Positions 36,184 through 44,745 of a stretch of 59,846 bases of DNA are shown here, one piece after another. The position numbers were made by a program, and so were the translations under genes. The notes under the pieces are model-generated. The model made no database searches and was not told the origin of the DNA. It saw nothing but the letters and a program-made list of their open reading frames with translations. Each line of letters starts with the position of its first letter. Position 1 is the stretch's first letter. This DNA is from an uncultured Muribaculaceae bacterium (GTDB lineage Bacteria > Bacteroidota > Bacteroidia > Bacteroidales > Muribaculaceae), in the NCBI GenBank assembly GCA_948788915.1, contig CAQFOZ010000006.1, forward strand, positions 1 to 59,846. The letters run 5' to 3'.

Positions 36184-37375
36184 TGTAAAATTCCGCCCTT
36201 CGACTGTCGCTGGACACGAAGGCTCCGTCTACTACCAGATCATTCACGGAAGAAAAACGCGACAGCTAATATCCGGTTATCATGTATTTCCGTCTGAATG
36301 GGATAATAACCGGGCCATGGTAGTTTCGCATCCCGGAAGCAAACGGACACCGCTTATACTGTCAATCCGAGAACACATACATCGTGACCTGGAGCGTCTC
36401 GGGAAAATAGCACATAAGTTTGACAATAAATGTTTTGCCTACACCCCGGACGATGTAATTGATGAATTCAACCGTTATACGCATGACTACACCCTATTCA
36501 ACTTCATGGAAAGCATCATTGTCAAACTCAGGCTGAACGGTAAAATCAGAACTTCCGAGACGTACAGATCCGCCCTCAACAGTTTCAAGAAATTTAGACA
36601 GGAGAAAGATATAATGCTTGACCGCCTGACCTCCGAAATAATGGAGGCATACGAAGCCTGGCACCATACGCGAGGTGTAGCCCCGAACACCATATCATTC
36701 TACACCCGCATACTCCGCGCCGTATACAACCGCGCTGTAGAGGAAGACATAATCGAGGACCACAATCCATTCCGCAGGGTGTATACCGGAGTTGACAAGA
36801 CCGTCAAGCGGGCTTTACCGCTGACTGTCATCAAGAGGATCAAAGCACTGGACTTATCGCTGACACCTTCGCTGGACTTTGCCCGCGACATGTTCCTGAT
36901 GAGCTTTTATCTCAGAGGAATGAGCTTCATCGACATGGCCTTTCTCAAAAAGACTGATCTCAAAAACAGATACGTGACATATCGCCGCCGCAAGACCGGC
37001 CAGCAACTCCACATCGAATGGACAAAAGAGATGCAGATGATACTCGACAAATACCCTGAGAATAAAAGCAATTATCTGTTGCCCGTCATCCGCAATCTCG
37101 GCACCAACGAACGATACACCTACCGCAACGTGGGCTACAATATCAATCATAATCTCAAAAGCATCGCAGGAATGGTCGGCATCACAATACCGTTGACCCT
37201 TTATGTAGCCCGCCACAGCTGGGCCTCCGCAGCCAAGTCAAAAGGGATTCCCCTCTCCGTCATCTCCGAGGGCATGGGACACGACAGCGAGGCGACAACC
37301 CAAATCTACCTTGCCAGCCTCAACACATCAGTCGTTGACAAGGCCAACTCCCTAATCCTCAAAAGTCTCACTTAG
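36170..37375 (+). CDS. Tyrosine-type site-specific recombinase
   Basis: 401 residues: an N-terminal arm-type DNA-binding domain of the Bacteroidetes kind (residues about 1-95), a SAM-like core-binding domain (about 100-200) and the catalytic domain (about 210-401). Catalytic residues: Arg in SFYLRGMSFIDM, Lys in the YRRRKTGQ turn, ARHSWAS (with Tyr in place of the first His, usual in this lineage), GMGHDS and the nucleophile Tyr in TTQIYLASL. It is the first gene of the island and lies 120 bases before a segment with inverted repeats, so it probably acts as a DNA invertase like the recombinases next to capsular loci. It could alternatively be an integrase of a mobile element. Confidence 0.92.
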   Translation: MASINVKFRPSTVAGHEGSVYYQIIHGRKTRQLISGYHVFPSEWDNNRAMVVSHPGSKRTPLILSIREHIHRDLERLGKIAHKFDNKCFAYTPDDVIDEFNRYTHDYTLFNFMESIIVKLRLNGKIRTSETYRSALNSFKKFRQEKDIMLDRLTSEIMEAYEAWHHTRGVAPNTISFYTRILRAVYNRAVEEDIIEDHNPFRRVYTGVDKTVKRALPLTVIKRIKALDLSLTPSLDFARDMFLMSFYLRGMSFIDMAFLKKTDLKNRYVTYRRRKTGQQLHIEWTKEMQMILDKYPENKSNYLLPVIRNLGTNERYTYRNVGYNINHNLKSIAGMVGITIPLTLYVARHSWASAAKSKGIPLSVISEGMGHDSEATTQIYLASLNTSVVDKANSLILKSLT

Positions 37376-37495
37376 CAATCTGGCCGGCACAGAAAAAACA
37401 CTGCCAAAGATACGAGGCACCTCTCCCCTCTATTAAAACACTATTGCCTCAGCACCAGCCGGTTCCGAGGTAATCCAATCTATTGTCCATCCAAA

Positions 37496-37683
37496 TCTCT
37501 TGAAAAGAGATACTTACCTAAATGCAAAGATATAAATAATAATTGAATTTGAATTAATAAAGTGATTCTTAATTTTCTTACCAATTGCCACAAAACACTG
37601 TTTGTTTAGCAATTCTCCATAATACCAATCAAAACAGTCAGATTCTCAATTATATATAATCATCCAAATCTCTTTTCAAGAGA
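37496..37683. promoter_or_regulatory. Candidate invertible promoter segment, 188 bp
   Basis: TCTCTTGAAAAGAGAT (37496-37511) and its exact inverse ATCTCTTTTCAAGAGA (37668-37683) bound an AT-rich 156-base core. Each site is two 6-base palindromic arms around an asymmetric centre (GAA or TTC), the layout expected for a tyrosine recombinase crossover site. The core carries one -7 type promoter element pointing left, away from the operon. Inversion would place it at about 37647-37654, pointing right, 60 bases before the UpxY start. As sequenced, the operon would be OFF. Confidence 0.78.
37525..37532 (-). promoter_or_regulatory. Promoter -7 element inside the invertible segment
   Basis: On the minus strand TATCTTTG matches TAnnTTTG. 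The region 19 bases upstream is AT-rich (AATT) but lacks TTTG, so the -33 part is weak. It reads toward the recombinase, antisense to it, in this orientation. Confidence 0.6.
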
Positions 37684-37713
37684 CAACAAATAAGACAGTC
37701 ATCATCTCACGAT

Positions 37714-38280
37714 ATGGCAGATAAATTAAAAAACAATCGTGTTTCGGCAGTCATTGGGACTGACGGCCGCGAAGCGCGCCCGAAACATTGGATAGCAGTG
37801 TATACGAAACCTCGTCGTGAGAAAAAAACAGCTCAAGATTTTATCAAAAAGGGTATTGAAGTTTACATTCCATTACAGGTTCAAATACGCCAGTGGAGTG
37901 ATCGAAAGAAAAAAGTGGAAGTTCCTGTAATTTCTATGCTTGTTTTTGCAAAAGTTGATGATCATCAAATCTCCACTATCTCACAAAACACTCATGTAAT
38001 CAGGATTATTTCACGTTCTGGAGAAAAGCAACCGGCATACATTCCCGAAAACCAAATTGACAGACTCAAATTTGTATTGGGGCAATCTGATGTGCCAGTA
38101 ATATTTGATTCTCATCCTTTCCAAATAGATGATTCTGTTGAAATAATTCGCGGATATTTTAAAGGACTTAGAGGAGAAATCCATGAGTGCCCGGATGGTT
38201 CAACTGAATTCATTGTAAGGATTAATTTCCTTGGTGGCGCAAAATTAAAAATCAACAAGTCTGATTTAATCCATATATAA
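37714..38280 (+). CDS. UpxY-family (NusG-like) transcription antiterminator
   Basis: 188 residues. NGN domain at about residues 25-115 (HWIAVYTKPRREKKTAQDFI, then EVPVISMLVFAKVD) and a KOW domain near residues 135-165 (DDSVEIIRGYFKGLRGEI). UpxY proteins start capsular polysaccharide operons in Bacteroides and stop premature termination within their own operon. Here it leads a gene string with kinase, phosphatase and cell-wall genes instead of glycosyltransferases. First gene after the invertible segment, 30 bases from its right repeat. Confidence 0.92.
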   Translation: MADKLKNNRVSAVIGTDGREARPKHWIAVYTKPRREKKTAQDFIKKGIEVYIPLQVQIRQWSDRKKKVEVPVISMLVFAKVDDHQISTISQNTHVIRIISRSGEKQPAYIPENQIDRLKFVLGQSDVPVIFDSHPFQIDDSVEIIRGYFKGLRGEIHECPDGSTEFIVRINFLGGAKLKINKSDLIHI

Positions 38281-38293
38281 TTTAATCAACATC

Positions 38294-39289
38294 ATGATAA
38301 AGACCTTTCTTGGTAAAATTGTATCAGTTCTTCTTCCGAATGAGGAAGAGAAGTTCTCAACCGCTGCCGGAAAAACCTCGAATGGTGTTATAGCTCCGAG
38401 GCAAAGAGTGCTTAATAAATTGAAAGAACAGTTTCTCACCGAAATGGCGAACGAAACCACTACAGAAAGCCTGCTATACCATACTTCTTTTACCGTATAT
38501 ATTAGGGAAGAAGAATATGATAGACTTTCGCCAAGCTTTGCACAAACAGTACGCGACTCTATAAATATATTTGTCAGGGAACTCCGAAAAGCAGTAAAGA
38601 TATACAAAGATTATCAGAACCATTCAAAATATTGGGAAATGCAGCTTGTAGCTATTCCCAAAGACACTGAAATTGATGGAATTAGTGCTGAAGTATTAGC
38701 AGAAAACCCAATTATTATCCGGTCTAAATTATTTGCCGATAATCAATATGATTCCAGCATACAAGATGATATTCACTGCGTCACAACAATCCATACAAAA
38801 GATTCTTCAAAAGAATTGCCCAAAGCTTTTAACCTCGCCGCCTTAAAAGGATTGACCGAACTTGCAAAAGATAAATATCGAGTTGAATTTAATCTAAGCG
38901 ACACTCTAAATGAAACTCCCAAAAGCGAAGCTGAAAAGGACGGCACTAAAATGGAAACAATTGCCACACTTCACATCGTAGATGGTGATTTCATACTTGG
39001 TGAGCGGAAATATCGTGTATACAATATGACAGGAGACAAGCTGCTCGTGTCAGGAAAAAACGGCTCTGCGTCTAACGTGACCGACGAAATTCATATTAAT
39101 GATGAATCAGTTTTAAATCCGACTTTAGAAATTATACGAGACAAAAAGACCGGACTCTTCGCTATAAAAGCATGGGGAGAAGTGAAACTGAGTGGTAAAC
39201 ATATTAATCCCGGAGTGTTCATGCCATTACCTCCCAATTCAAGTATCATGATCAATAGTGACTATCAGATAGATTTTACAATAAAATAA
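38294..39289 (+). CDS. FhaA-like protein with degenerate FHA domain
   Basis: 331 residues, no signal peptide. Residues about 35-165 form an N-terminal domain (SFTVYIREEEYDRLSPSFAQ, then WEMQLVAIPKD) whose layout is like the N-terminal domain of actinobacterial FhaA. Residues about 235-331 look like an FHA beta-sandwich (FILGERKYRVYNM, IHINDE, LEIIRDKKTGLFAIKAWGEV, MPLPPNSSIMINSDYQIDF). The usual Gly-Arg, Ser-Arg-x-His and Asn-Gly phosphothreonine-binding residues are not visible, so phosphopeptide binding is doubtful. Cytoplasmic adaptor, probably a partner of the kinase/phosphatase pair. It lies 13 bases after upxY. Confidence 0.62.
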   Translation: MIKTFLGKIVSVLLPNEEEKFSTAAGKTSNGVIAPRQRVLNKLKEQFLTEMANETTTESLLYHTSFTVYIREEEYDRLSPSFAQTVRDSINIFVRELRKAVKIYKDYQNHSKYWEMQLVAIPKDTEIDGISAEVLAENPIIIRSKLFADNQYDSSIQDDIHCVTTIHTKDSSKELPKAFNLAALKGLTELAKDKYRVEFNLSDTLNETPKSEAEKDGTKMETIATLHIVDGDFILGERKYRVYNMTGDKLLVSGKNGSASNVTDEIHINDESVLNPTLEIIRDKKTGLFAIKAWGEVKLSGKHINPGVFMPLPPNSSIMINSDYQIDFTIK

Positions 39290-39291
39290 TT

Positions 39292-39372
39292 ATGAACGCT
39301 CTATTTATAGTTGGATTATGTTGCCTTGTAGGATATATGTTTTACTCACATTTTAAAACTTTGCCTAAATGA
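39292..39372 (+). CDS. 26-residue membrane peptide
   Basis: ATG at 39292 opens MNALFIVGLCCLVGYMFYSH and ends FKTLPK, then TGA. One hydrophobic helix of about 17 residues with a short basic tail. It starts two bases after the stop of the FHA-like gene, and its stop overlaps the start of the PP2C gene (ATGA), filling the gap exactly, which supports translation. Its size resembles small membrane regulators of larger inner-membrane complexes; no family known to me. Confidence 0.6.
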   Translation: MNALFIVGLCCLVGYMFYSHFKTLPK

Positions 39373-40508
39373 CAGAACCAAAATTAACCGGAGTTTTTTT
39401 TGGCGAGACCAATCAAGGAATTGTTCGCACCAATAATGAAGACTCATATATTTGCAAAAAAATATGGGACGAAAATCATATTCTCTGTGCAGCAATTGAT
39501 GGATTAGGGGGATATGAGGGAGGTGAGATTGCGGCTGAGCTGGCAAGAGCAACTATAATCAGACACCTTGAAGATTTTGCTTCAAAAAAGACTGTTGATT
39601 TATTGCGAGATGCCCTTATTGACGCGAATAATGAAATTATACGCCAGCATAAAGCCCGACCCAAAGTTTCCCAAATGGGATGCGTTGCATCTGTCGGCCT
39701 AATAGATTTGACAAGCGGAATTATAAGCATAGCTCATGTCGGAGATTCTCGAATATATCAATTTACAAATGGTGAATTAAAAAAACTCACCCATGATCAT
39801 TCCCTGGTAGGTTACCGAGAAGAAACCGGAGAGATGTCTGAAGAAGATGCCATGCACCACCCTAAAAGGAATGTAATTGATAAATACCTTGGAGAACAAC
39901 ATTTAAATTTCGATTCGGACAGTTATATAGAAATTTCGGTATGGCCTATAACGGGAGACACTCAATATCTTTTTTGTTCCGACGGACTTACGGATTTAGT
40001 AAGAAGCAACCAGATTGTTGAAGTCTTATCATCTGGACTTTCAATCAGCAACAAGGTTAACAGGCTTATAACCTGTGCTAATGAAGCCGGGGGCAAGGAC
40101 AACATTACAGTTGTGATTGCAGAGATAACGTATGCCAAAGATTTTATAGGACAGGTGAATAATGAAGATGAAACTTCTATGCCTCAAAAGCCTAACCATA
40201 TATTTAACCATTCTTCAAAATTTCTTTCCATAGTACATATCTTGTTGGGGATTTCTATTGGCATAGCAACAGCTCTTGTGTATTTTCATTTTAATCCACT
40301 AAATAAGTTTGAGAATCCTTCCTCAGAATTACAACTTATCAACGAACAATTGACCTTTCGTGTAAAAGAACTTGAGGATTCAATAAATAGAATCTCAAAA
40401 GAACATATTGACGACAGTATAAAACGGAATGGAAACGATAGTTTACAAGCCTGTAAACCACTCAATGAAATAACCACTGATACCGAAAGACATAAAACCC
40501 ACGAATAA
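39369..40508 (+). CDS. PP2C-type Ser/Thr phosphatase with C-terminal membrane helix
   Basis: 379 residues. The PPM/PP2C core (1-255) has all metal ligands: TNNEDSY (Asp), AIDGLGGYEGGE (Asp-Gly), FCSDGLTDLV (Asp) and GGKDNITVV (Asp), plus MGCVASVGL and SIAHVGDSRIYQF strands. After a linker, one transmembrane helix (about 286-308, ILLGISIGIATALVYF) leads to a coiled-coil-like outer segment (about 320-355). The phosphatase domain faces the cytoplasm. This is the layout of PstP, which in Actinobacteria sits beside rodA-pbpA-pknB; here the SEDS-PBP fusion follows after 24 bases and the kinase next. Confidence 0.92.
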   Translation: MTEPKLTGVFFGETNQGIVRTNNEDSYICKKIWDENHILCAAIDGLGGYEGGEIAAELARATIIRHLEDFASKKTVDLLRDALIDANNEIIRQHKARPKVSQMGCVASVGLIDLTSGIISIAHVGDSRIYQFTNGELKKLTHDHSLVGYREETGEMSEEDAMHHPKRNVIDKYLGEQHLNFDSDSYIEISVWPITGDTQYLFCSDGLTDLVRSNQIVEVLSSGLSISNKVNRLITCANEAGGKDNITVVIAEITYAKDFIGQVNNEDETSMPQKPNHIFNHSSKFLSIVHILLGISIGIATALVYFHFNPLNKFENPSSELQLINEQLTFRVKELEDSINRISKEHIDDSIKRNGNDSLQACKPLNEITTDTERHKTHE

Positions 40509-40532
40509 AATTATCCTTAATTAACATTGATA

Positions 40533-43500
40533 ATGTCCCCTAAAAAAGCCATAGCAGCATATTTATTGACAGTAGCAGTGTTCCTGTTAGGAATTTCTTC
40601 ACTTTATCATAATCTAAAACCTCAATTAGATGAAGCGGAGAACGCTATTAAAGAAGGAACAACAATTGTTTTAAAGAAAGGAATTGATAAAAAGAAACTA
40701 TCAGACAGATTGTATGATGGAGGTTATCTTGATTGCCGCCAGGATGCAGACTTAGTCGCTTCGCGATTAAAAGATTATTTAGAAACCAATGGTTCAATCT
40801 CAAATTTGGGATCTTTGTTAAAACCTAAATTAAAGATTCCGGCTGATTCAGCATTGTCCGCTGGTGGAGAGGGATTTAAATTACGTATTGAAACAGATTT
40901 ATATAAACTTGGAAAAACAAAAGAATTTGAAGATGCAGTTGCTAAAAGTAATAATACCTTAGTCTATGAAGAACCAGGGGCAACTGGCATAATCCGCGTA
41001 AAAATAACTAATGGCAAAGGATTTAGTTTTGACATATCTAATATCCCCGTTAGGCTAAAACAATACGATTACAAGAAAATATATCGATACAATAATAAGA
41101 GAGACCCTACGGGACAAATCGAAAGAATTGACAGCACCTTAGTTGAAGAGGAATTAGTCGACAGTATAATTGGTGTTGCAAGAACTGATAAAAATGGTTT
41201 TGCCACTTTCAAGGTAAAAAAAGGTGAGCATTATGGCGTGCTCCCCATACAGAAAGGATTTCAATATGGGAGGGAAAAGGGCACAACAAAAGGAGCTTTA
41301 TCAGATGAACTGATTGTTTCTTTTTCTCAGAAGCCTCATGTCATAACACTCTTGTCTCCTCAGGTTTTCTCGAATTTGAAATATGATCGGACTTTAGTTG
41401 TTCGTACTCCTGCTGAATTTAAAGACTCGCTGATAGGAATGGCGGTTGCTTTTATCTTAGGCTGGGGCGTATTCTTACTATTTATCTTCCAGCTTGATAA
41501 GAAATTAGGGACTTGCAGTGATTATCTCTTGATCATAGCTCTCATGATAATCTCCGGCATCGGATTGTTGGCAAGCTATGGAATATGGAATCCTCTTACC
41601 GATACTTTGTATGGTTCTGTGATGACGATGGGACTTCTTATAGGATTAGTCGCAATGGGGATAATTACCTCAATCAACTATGCAAAGCTGGATGCACGTC
41701 TTTCGTCAAGTAAATGGTGGGTATTTAGAAACTACGGATGGGGTGTATTAGCGGGGGCTTTTGGATTGCTCTGTATGCTATATCTATTTGGCACAGGACC
41801 GGAGGGAAGTGATGCAAAAGTTAACCTTTTCGGATTTCAGCCCAGTGAAATCTCTCGTGTTCTGATTGTCATTTTCATTGCATGGTTCTTTGCCCGAAAA
41901 GCAACACTTATTCAGGATTTCAGCCAAAGATTAACAAAAAGGACTATCAAACGTCAGCTTGCAACCATCTCCAGGATAATTATCGGAATGATGGTATTAA
42001 TGATGGTCTATCTGGTTTTAAGTGATATGGGACCGGCATTGGTTGTTCTTGTATCATTCATCTTGATCTATTCAATGGCACGCCGGGATTTTGCACAATT
42101 ACTATTAGGGTTAATTACTTTCATAGCATTAATGCTTGGCATCCGGTGGTTGAACAACTCATTGACTTCTCTATCTATTGCAGCCACGGTCTGGTTCATC
42201 GGGTGGGGCATATATTGGTATTGGAAGAAAAAACAAATATATGAAAGTGCTATTTTTCTCAATCTCGTAATAGTCGTATTCTCACTTGCCGGGCCAGTGT
42301 TAGAATCGATCGGTCAGCATGGTCTTGCCGCGCGACTAACAAACAGGACAGATATGTCATGGGAAGGCGTATGGAATAACGAGGTATTGGGCGGAGATCA
42401 GGTTGTACAAGGTATATGGAGTCTTGCTACGGGAGGTTTTACCGGATTGGGGCTTGGAAACGGTAGCCCTGCAATTGTACCGGCTGGACACACTGATATG
42501 ATTTTCACTACTATTGGTGAAATGCTTGGACTTGTAGGATTGGTTCTCGTAGTTCTCTGCTTCTTCGTTATAATACATAGAACTCTATTGATAGGACGAA
42601 GAGCCGGCTATGCTTTCCCATTTTATTTAGCAACGGGATTAGGAATTGTTACAGGTATACAATTCTTGGTGATAGTCGCCGGTTCTATCGGGTTACTTCC
42701 ACTAACAGGCGTGACATTACCATTCCTTAGTTATGGTCGAGTAAGTTTTATTATATCTTTGGCATCTTTTGGCTTTGTTGTCTCGATTTCAAGGTTAAGA
42801 GCAAACGAGATTCAACGAGAGTACACAAACTCTTTCAATGGCTCGATAGTTGCCTGTTCCGGTTTATTTTTACTTATTGGTGTCATTGTATTAGGTGCTT
42901 GTGCAAAATATCAGATATTATCCCGCGGAGCGACATTGATAAGGCCAGCTTACGTTACAAACATGGAGGGAGCTCGTATTATCGAATATAATCCGCGGAT
43001 AGGGCTCGTTCTACGTAAACTTGAAGCGGGGAATATATATGACAGGAATGGATTACTTCTGGCGACCTCTTCTCGCGAAGAACTTGCAAAGGCAAAAGAG
43101 AACTTAATGAACGCTGGTGTTACTTCTGCAATGTATAATAATGAAGACAACAAACGCAAGCGTAGATACTATCCATTCGGAGATCACACCCTGTTCATGT
43201 TAGGGGATTATAATACCTTAAAAGTCTTTAGCTATTCAGATAATAATCCTACAGGATACTTAGCTGAGTCAAGACATCAAAACGAATTGCGAGGAATTGA
43301 TATTCAATATCAAAAAGCTGATACAACAAAGATGACAGCTCATGAATATAAAGCGAATCGCTTTGTTGATCCTATTGAGAGAAAGTTTACAGCTCGTGAA
43401 TACGATTACAGCAATCTTCTAAAAGCAGGATTCCTTGACTATGGCATTGAACGAAACCCTATTATCGAGGGACACAATGCCCGTAGAGCTAAGAGAGATA

Positions 43501-44741
43501 TGGTGTTATCTATGGACGCTCAGTTGCAGATGAAGCTTCAGAATAAAATGTCGGAAACGATCTCAAATGATCCCTCTCTGAAAAACAAAGAACTGCTCAG
43601 AGCATCTGTTGTCATATTAGACGCAAAAAATGGTGACCTTCTTTGCTCTGCAAATTATCCTTTACCGAATCAAGATTCAATTTATATGTTGAATGATCGG
43701 GAAATTTATGGTGCTGTTCCTTTCGAGAAAATTATTGGACATGACCCTATTACAGAACGTGATTTGGGATTGACATTTCAGACTCAACCGGGTTCCACAG
43801 CAAAAGTAATGTCAGCGATGGCCGGATTTATGAAAATGGGAACCAACGTAACCAAAGTAACATATACGGTTTATCCAAAAGAGGCAATTGAAGACGGCGA
43901 ACCCTTTGCCGACGGCAAACACAATATCACTATCAACGAGGCGATTGTTAGATCATCCAACAATTACTTCGTAAACTTAGTCCATGATAAAAACCTCTAT
44001 TCTCAACTTGATAGCATTTATTATAATGTAGGTGTTCGTGTAAATCCGGACAGCGTATACGCCAAAGGCAATATTGTTCCATATTATTTTACTCTTGACG
44101 AATTCAATAAAAAGAAGGAATTTGATAATCTTTTGACCGCACTTGGCACAAAAGCCTCTGCAAGATATAGAAATTATTTACAGTCTCGTTCCCAAGGCAA
44201 TTACAAAAAAATGAACTTTGGTGAAACTCAAGCTGCTTGGGGACAAGGCCCCATTCTCGCCTCACCTTTAAATATGGCAAGAATTGCATCTATTGTTGCT
44301 AACGAAGGTAAATTCACGCCGACAAGATACGTACTAAAAGCGGGAAATAAACAAATTCAACCACTCCCTGCAAAGGAGATAATTTCATCATCATCTGCTC
44401 AACTATTGAAATCCTATATGCAGCAAGAGTCCGATAAACATCGCAGAGCAGGCAAAAAATTACCATTATCCAATGATAACATAAGAATGGGTGGCAAAAC
44501 GGGAACCCCAGAACGAGTATTACCGCAGAAAATGTGGAGGAGTAAAAAAGTTCCGAAAAAATCAAATGATGCCTGGTATATATTCTTCATTCAGTCCGAA
44601 ACTCTGCAAACCCCACTTGCTGTTGCTGTACGTCTCGAGCGAACAGGTCTGGGGAAAGGCAATGGATCCGGGAAGGCAGTTCAGTTTGTAGGAGATGTTA
44701 TAATTCCGGTCATAAATGAAGCCGGTTATAAAGTAAAATAA
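40533..44741 (+). CDS. Fused SEDS glycosyltransferase and class B penicillin-binding protein
   Basis: 1402 residues from the ATG at 40533. One N-terminal helix (about 6-24), a periplasmic region of about 275 residues with a carboxypeptidase-regulatory-like part (DKNGFATFKVKKGEHYGVLP), and then a complete RodA/FtsW-type membrane domain (about 302-755). SEDS signatures there are DQVVQGIWSLATGGFTGLG, PAGHTDMIFTTIGEMLG and LPFLSYGRVSF. A further helix (about 770-792) is followed by a transpeptidase ectodomain: NIYDRNGLLLATS, active Ser1088 in PGSTAK, SSN at 1141-1143 and KTG at 1322-1324. Both enzyme halves look intact, so one chain could polymerise and crosslink glycan strands. RodA and its PBP are normally separate genes. 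Confidence 0.93.
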   Translation: MSPKKAIAAYLLTVAVFLLGISSLYHNLKPQLDEAENAIKEGTTIVLKKGIDKKKLSDRLYDGGYLDCRQDADLVASRLKDYLETNGSISNLGSLLKPKLKIPADSALSAGGEGFKLRIETDLYKLGKTKEFEDAVAKSNNTLVYEEPGATGIIRVKITNGKGFSFDISNIPVRLKQYDYKKIYRYNNKRDPTGQIERIDSTLVEEELVDSIIGVARTDKNGFATFKVKKGEHYGVLPIQKGFQYGREKGTTKGALSDELIVSFSQKPHVITLLSPQVFSNLKYDRTLVVRTPAEFKDSLIGMAVAFILGWGVFLLFIFQLDKKLGTCSDYLLIIALMIISGIGLLASYGIWNPLTDTLYGSVMTMGLLIGLVAMGIITSINYAKLDARLSSSKWWVFRNYGWGVLAGAFGLLCMLYLFGTGPEGSDAKVNLFGFQPSEISRVLIVIFIAWFFARKATLIQDFSQRLTKRTIKRQLATISRIIIGMMVLMMVYLVLSDMGPALVVLVSFILIYSMARRDFAQLLLGLITFIALMLGIRWLNNSLTSLSIAATVWFIGWGIYWYWKKKQIYESAIFLNLVIVVFSLAGPVLESIGQHGLAARLTNRTDMSWEGVWNNEVLGGDQVVQGIWSLATGGFTGLGLGNGSPAIVPAGHTDMIFTTIGEMLGLVGLVLVVLCFFVIIHRTLLIGRRAGYAFPFYLATGLGIVTGIQFLVIVAGSIGLLPLTGVTLPFLSYGRVSFIISLASFGFVVSISRLRANEIQREYTNSFNGSIVACSGLFLLIGVIVLGACAKYQILSRGATLIRPAYVTNMEGARIIEYNPRIGLVLRKLEAGNIYDRNGLLLATSSREELAKAKENLMNAGVTSAMYNNEDNKRKRRYYPFGDHTLFMLGDYNTLKVFSYSDNNPTGYLAESRHQNELRGIDIQYQKADTTKMTAHEYKANRFVDPIERKFTAREYDYSNLLKAGFLDYGIERNPIIEGHNARRAKRDMVLSMDAQLQMKLQNKMSETISNDPSLKNKELLRASVVILDAKNGDLLCSANYPLPNQDSIYMLNDREIYGAVPFEKIIGHDPITERDLGLTFQTQPGSTAKVMSAMAGFMKMGTNVTKVTYTVYPKEAIEDGEPFADGKHNITINEAIVRSSNNYFVNLVHDKNLYSQLDSIYYNVGVRVNPDSVYAKGNIVPYYFTLDEFNKKKEFDNLLTALGTKASARYRNYLQSRSQGNYKKMNFGETQAAWGQGPILASPLNMARIASIVANEGKFTPTRYVLKAGNKQIQPLPAKEIISSSSAQLLKSYMQQESDKHRRAGKKLPLSNDNIRMGGKTGTPERVLPQKMWRSKKVPKKSNDAWYIFFIQSETLQTPLAVAVRLERTGLGKGNGSGKAVQFVGDVIIPVINEAGYKVK

Positions 44742-44745
44742 TAGT

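Larger units (their letters stand above)
37376..37713. other. Intergenic switch region between recombinase and antiterminator
   Basis: 338 bases without genes. It contains the candidate invertible promoter segment 37496-37683; the flanks 37376-37495 and 37684-37713 show nothing more apart from short direct repeats (CATCCAAATCTCTT at 37488-37501 and 37661-37674). Confidence 0.7.

Noticed and set aside
37496..37511. Each TCTCTTGAAAAGAGA site as a simple hairpin terminator.
   Set aside because: Short 6-base stem, no T run, and two exact copies in opposite orientation around a promoter element fit recombination sites better.
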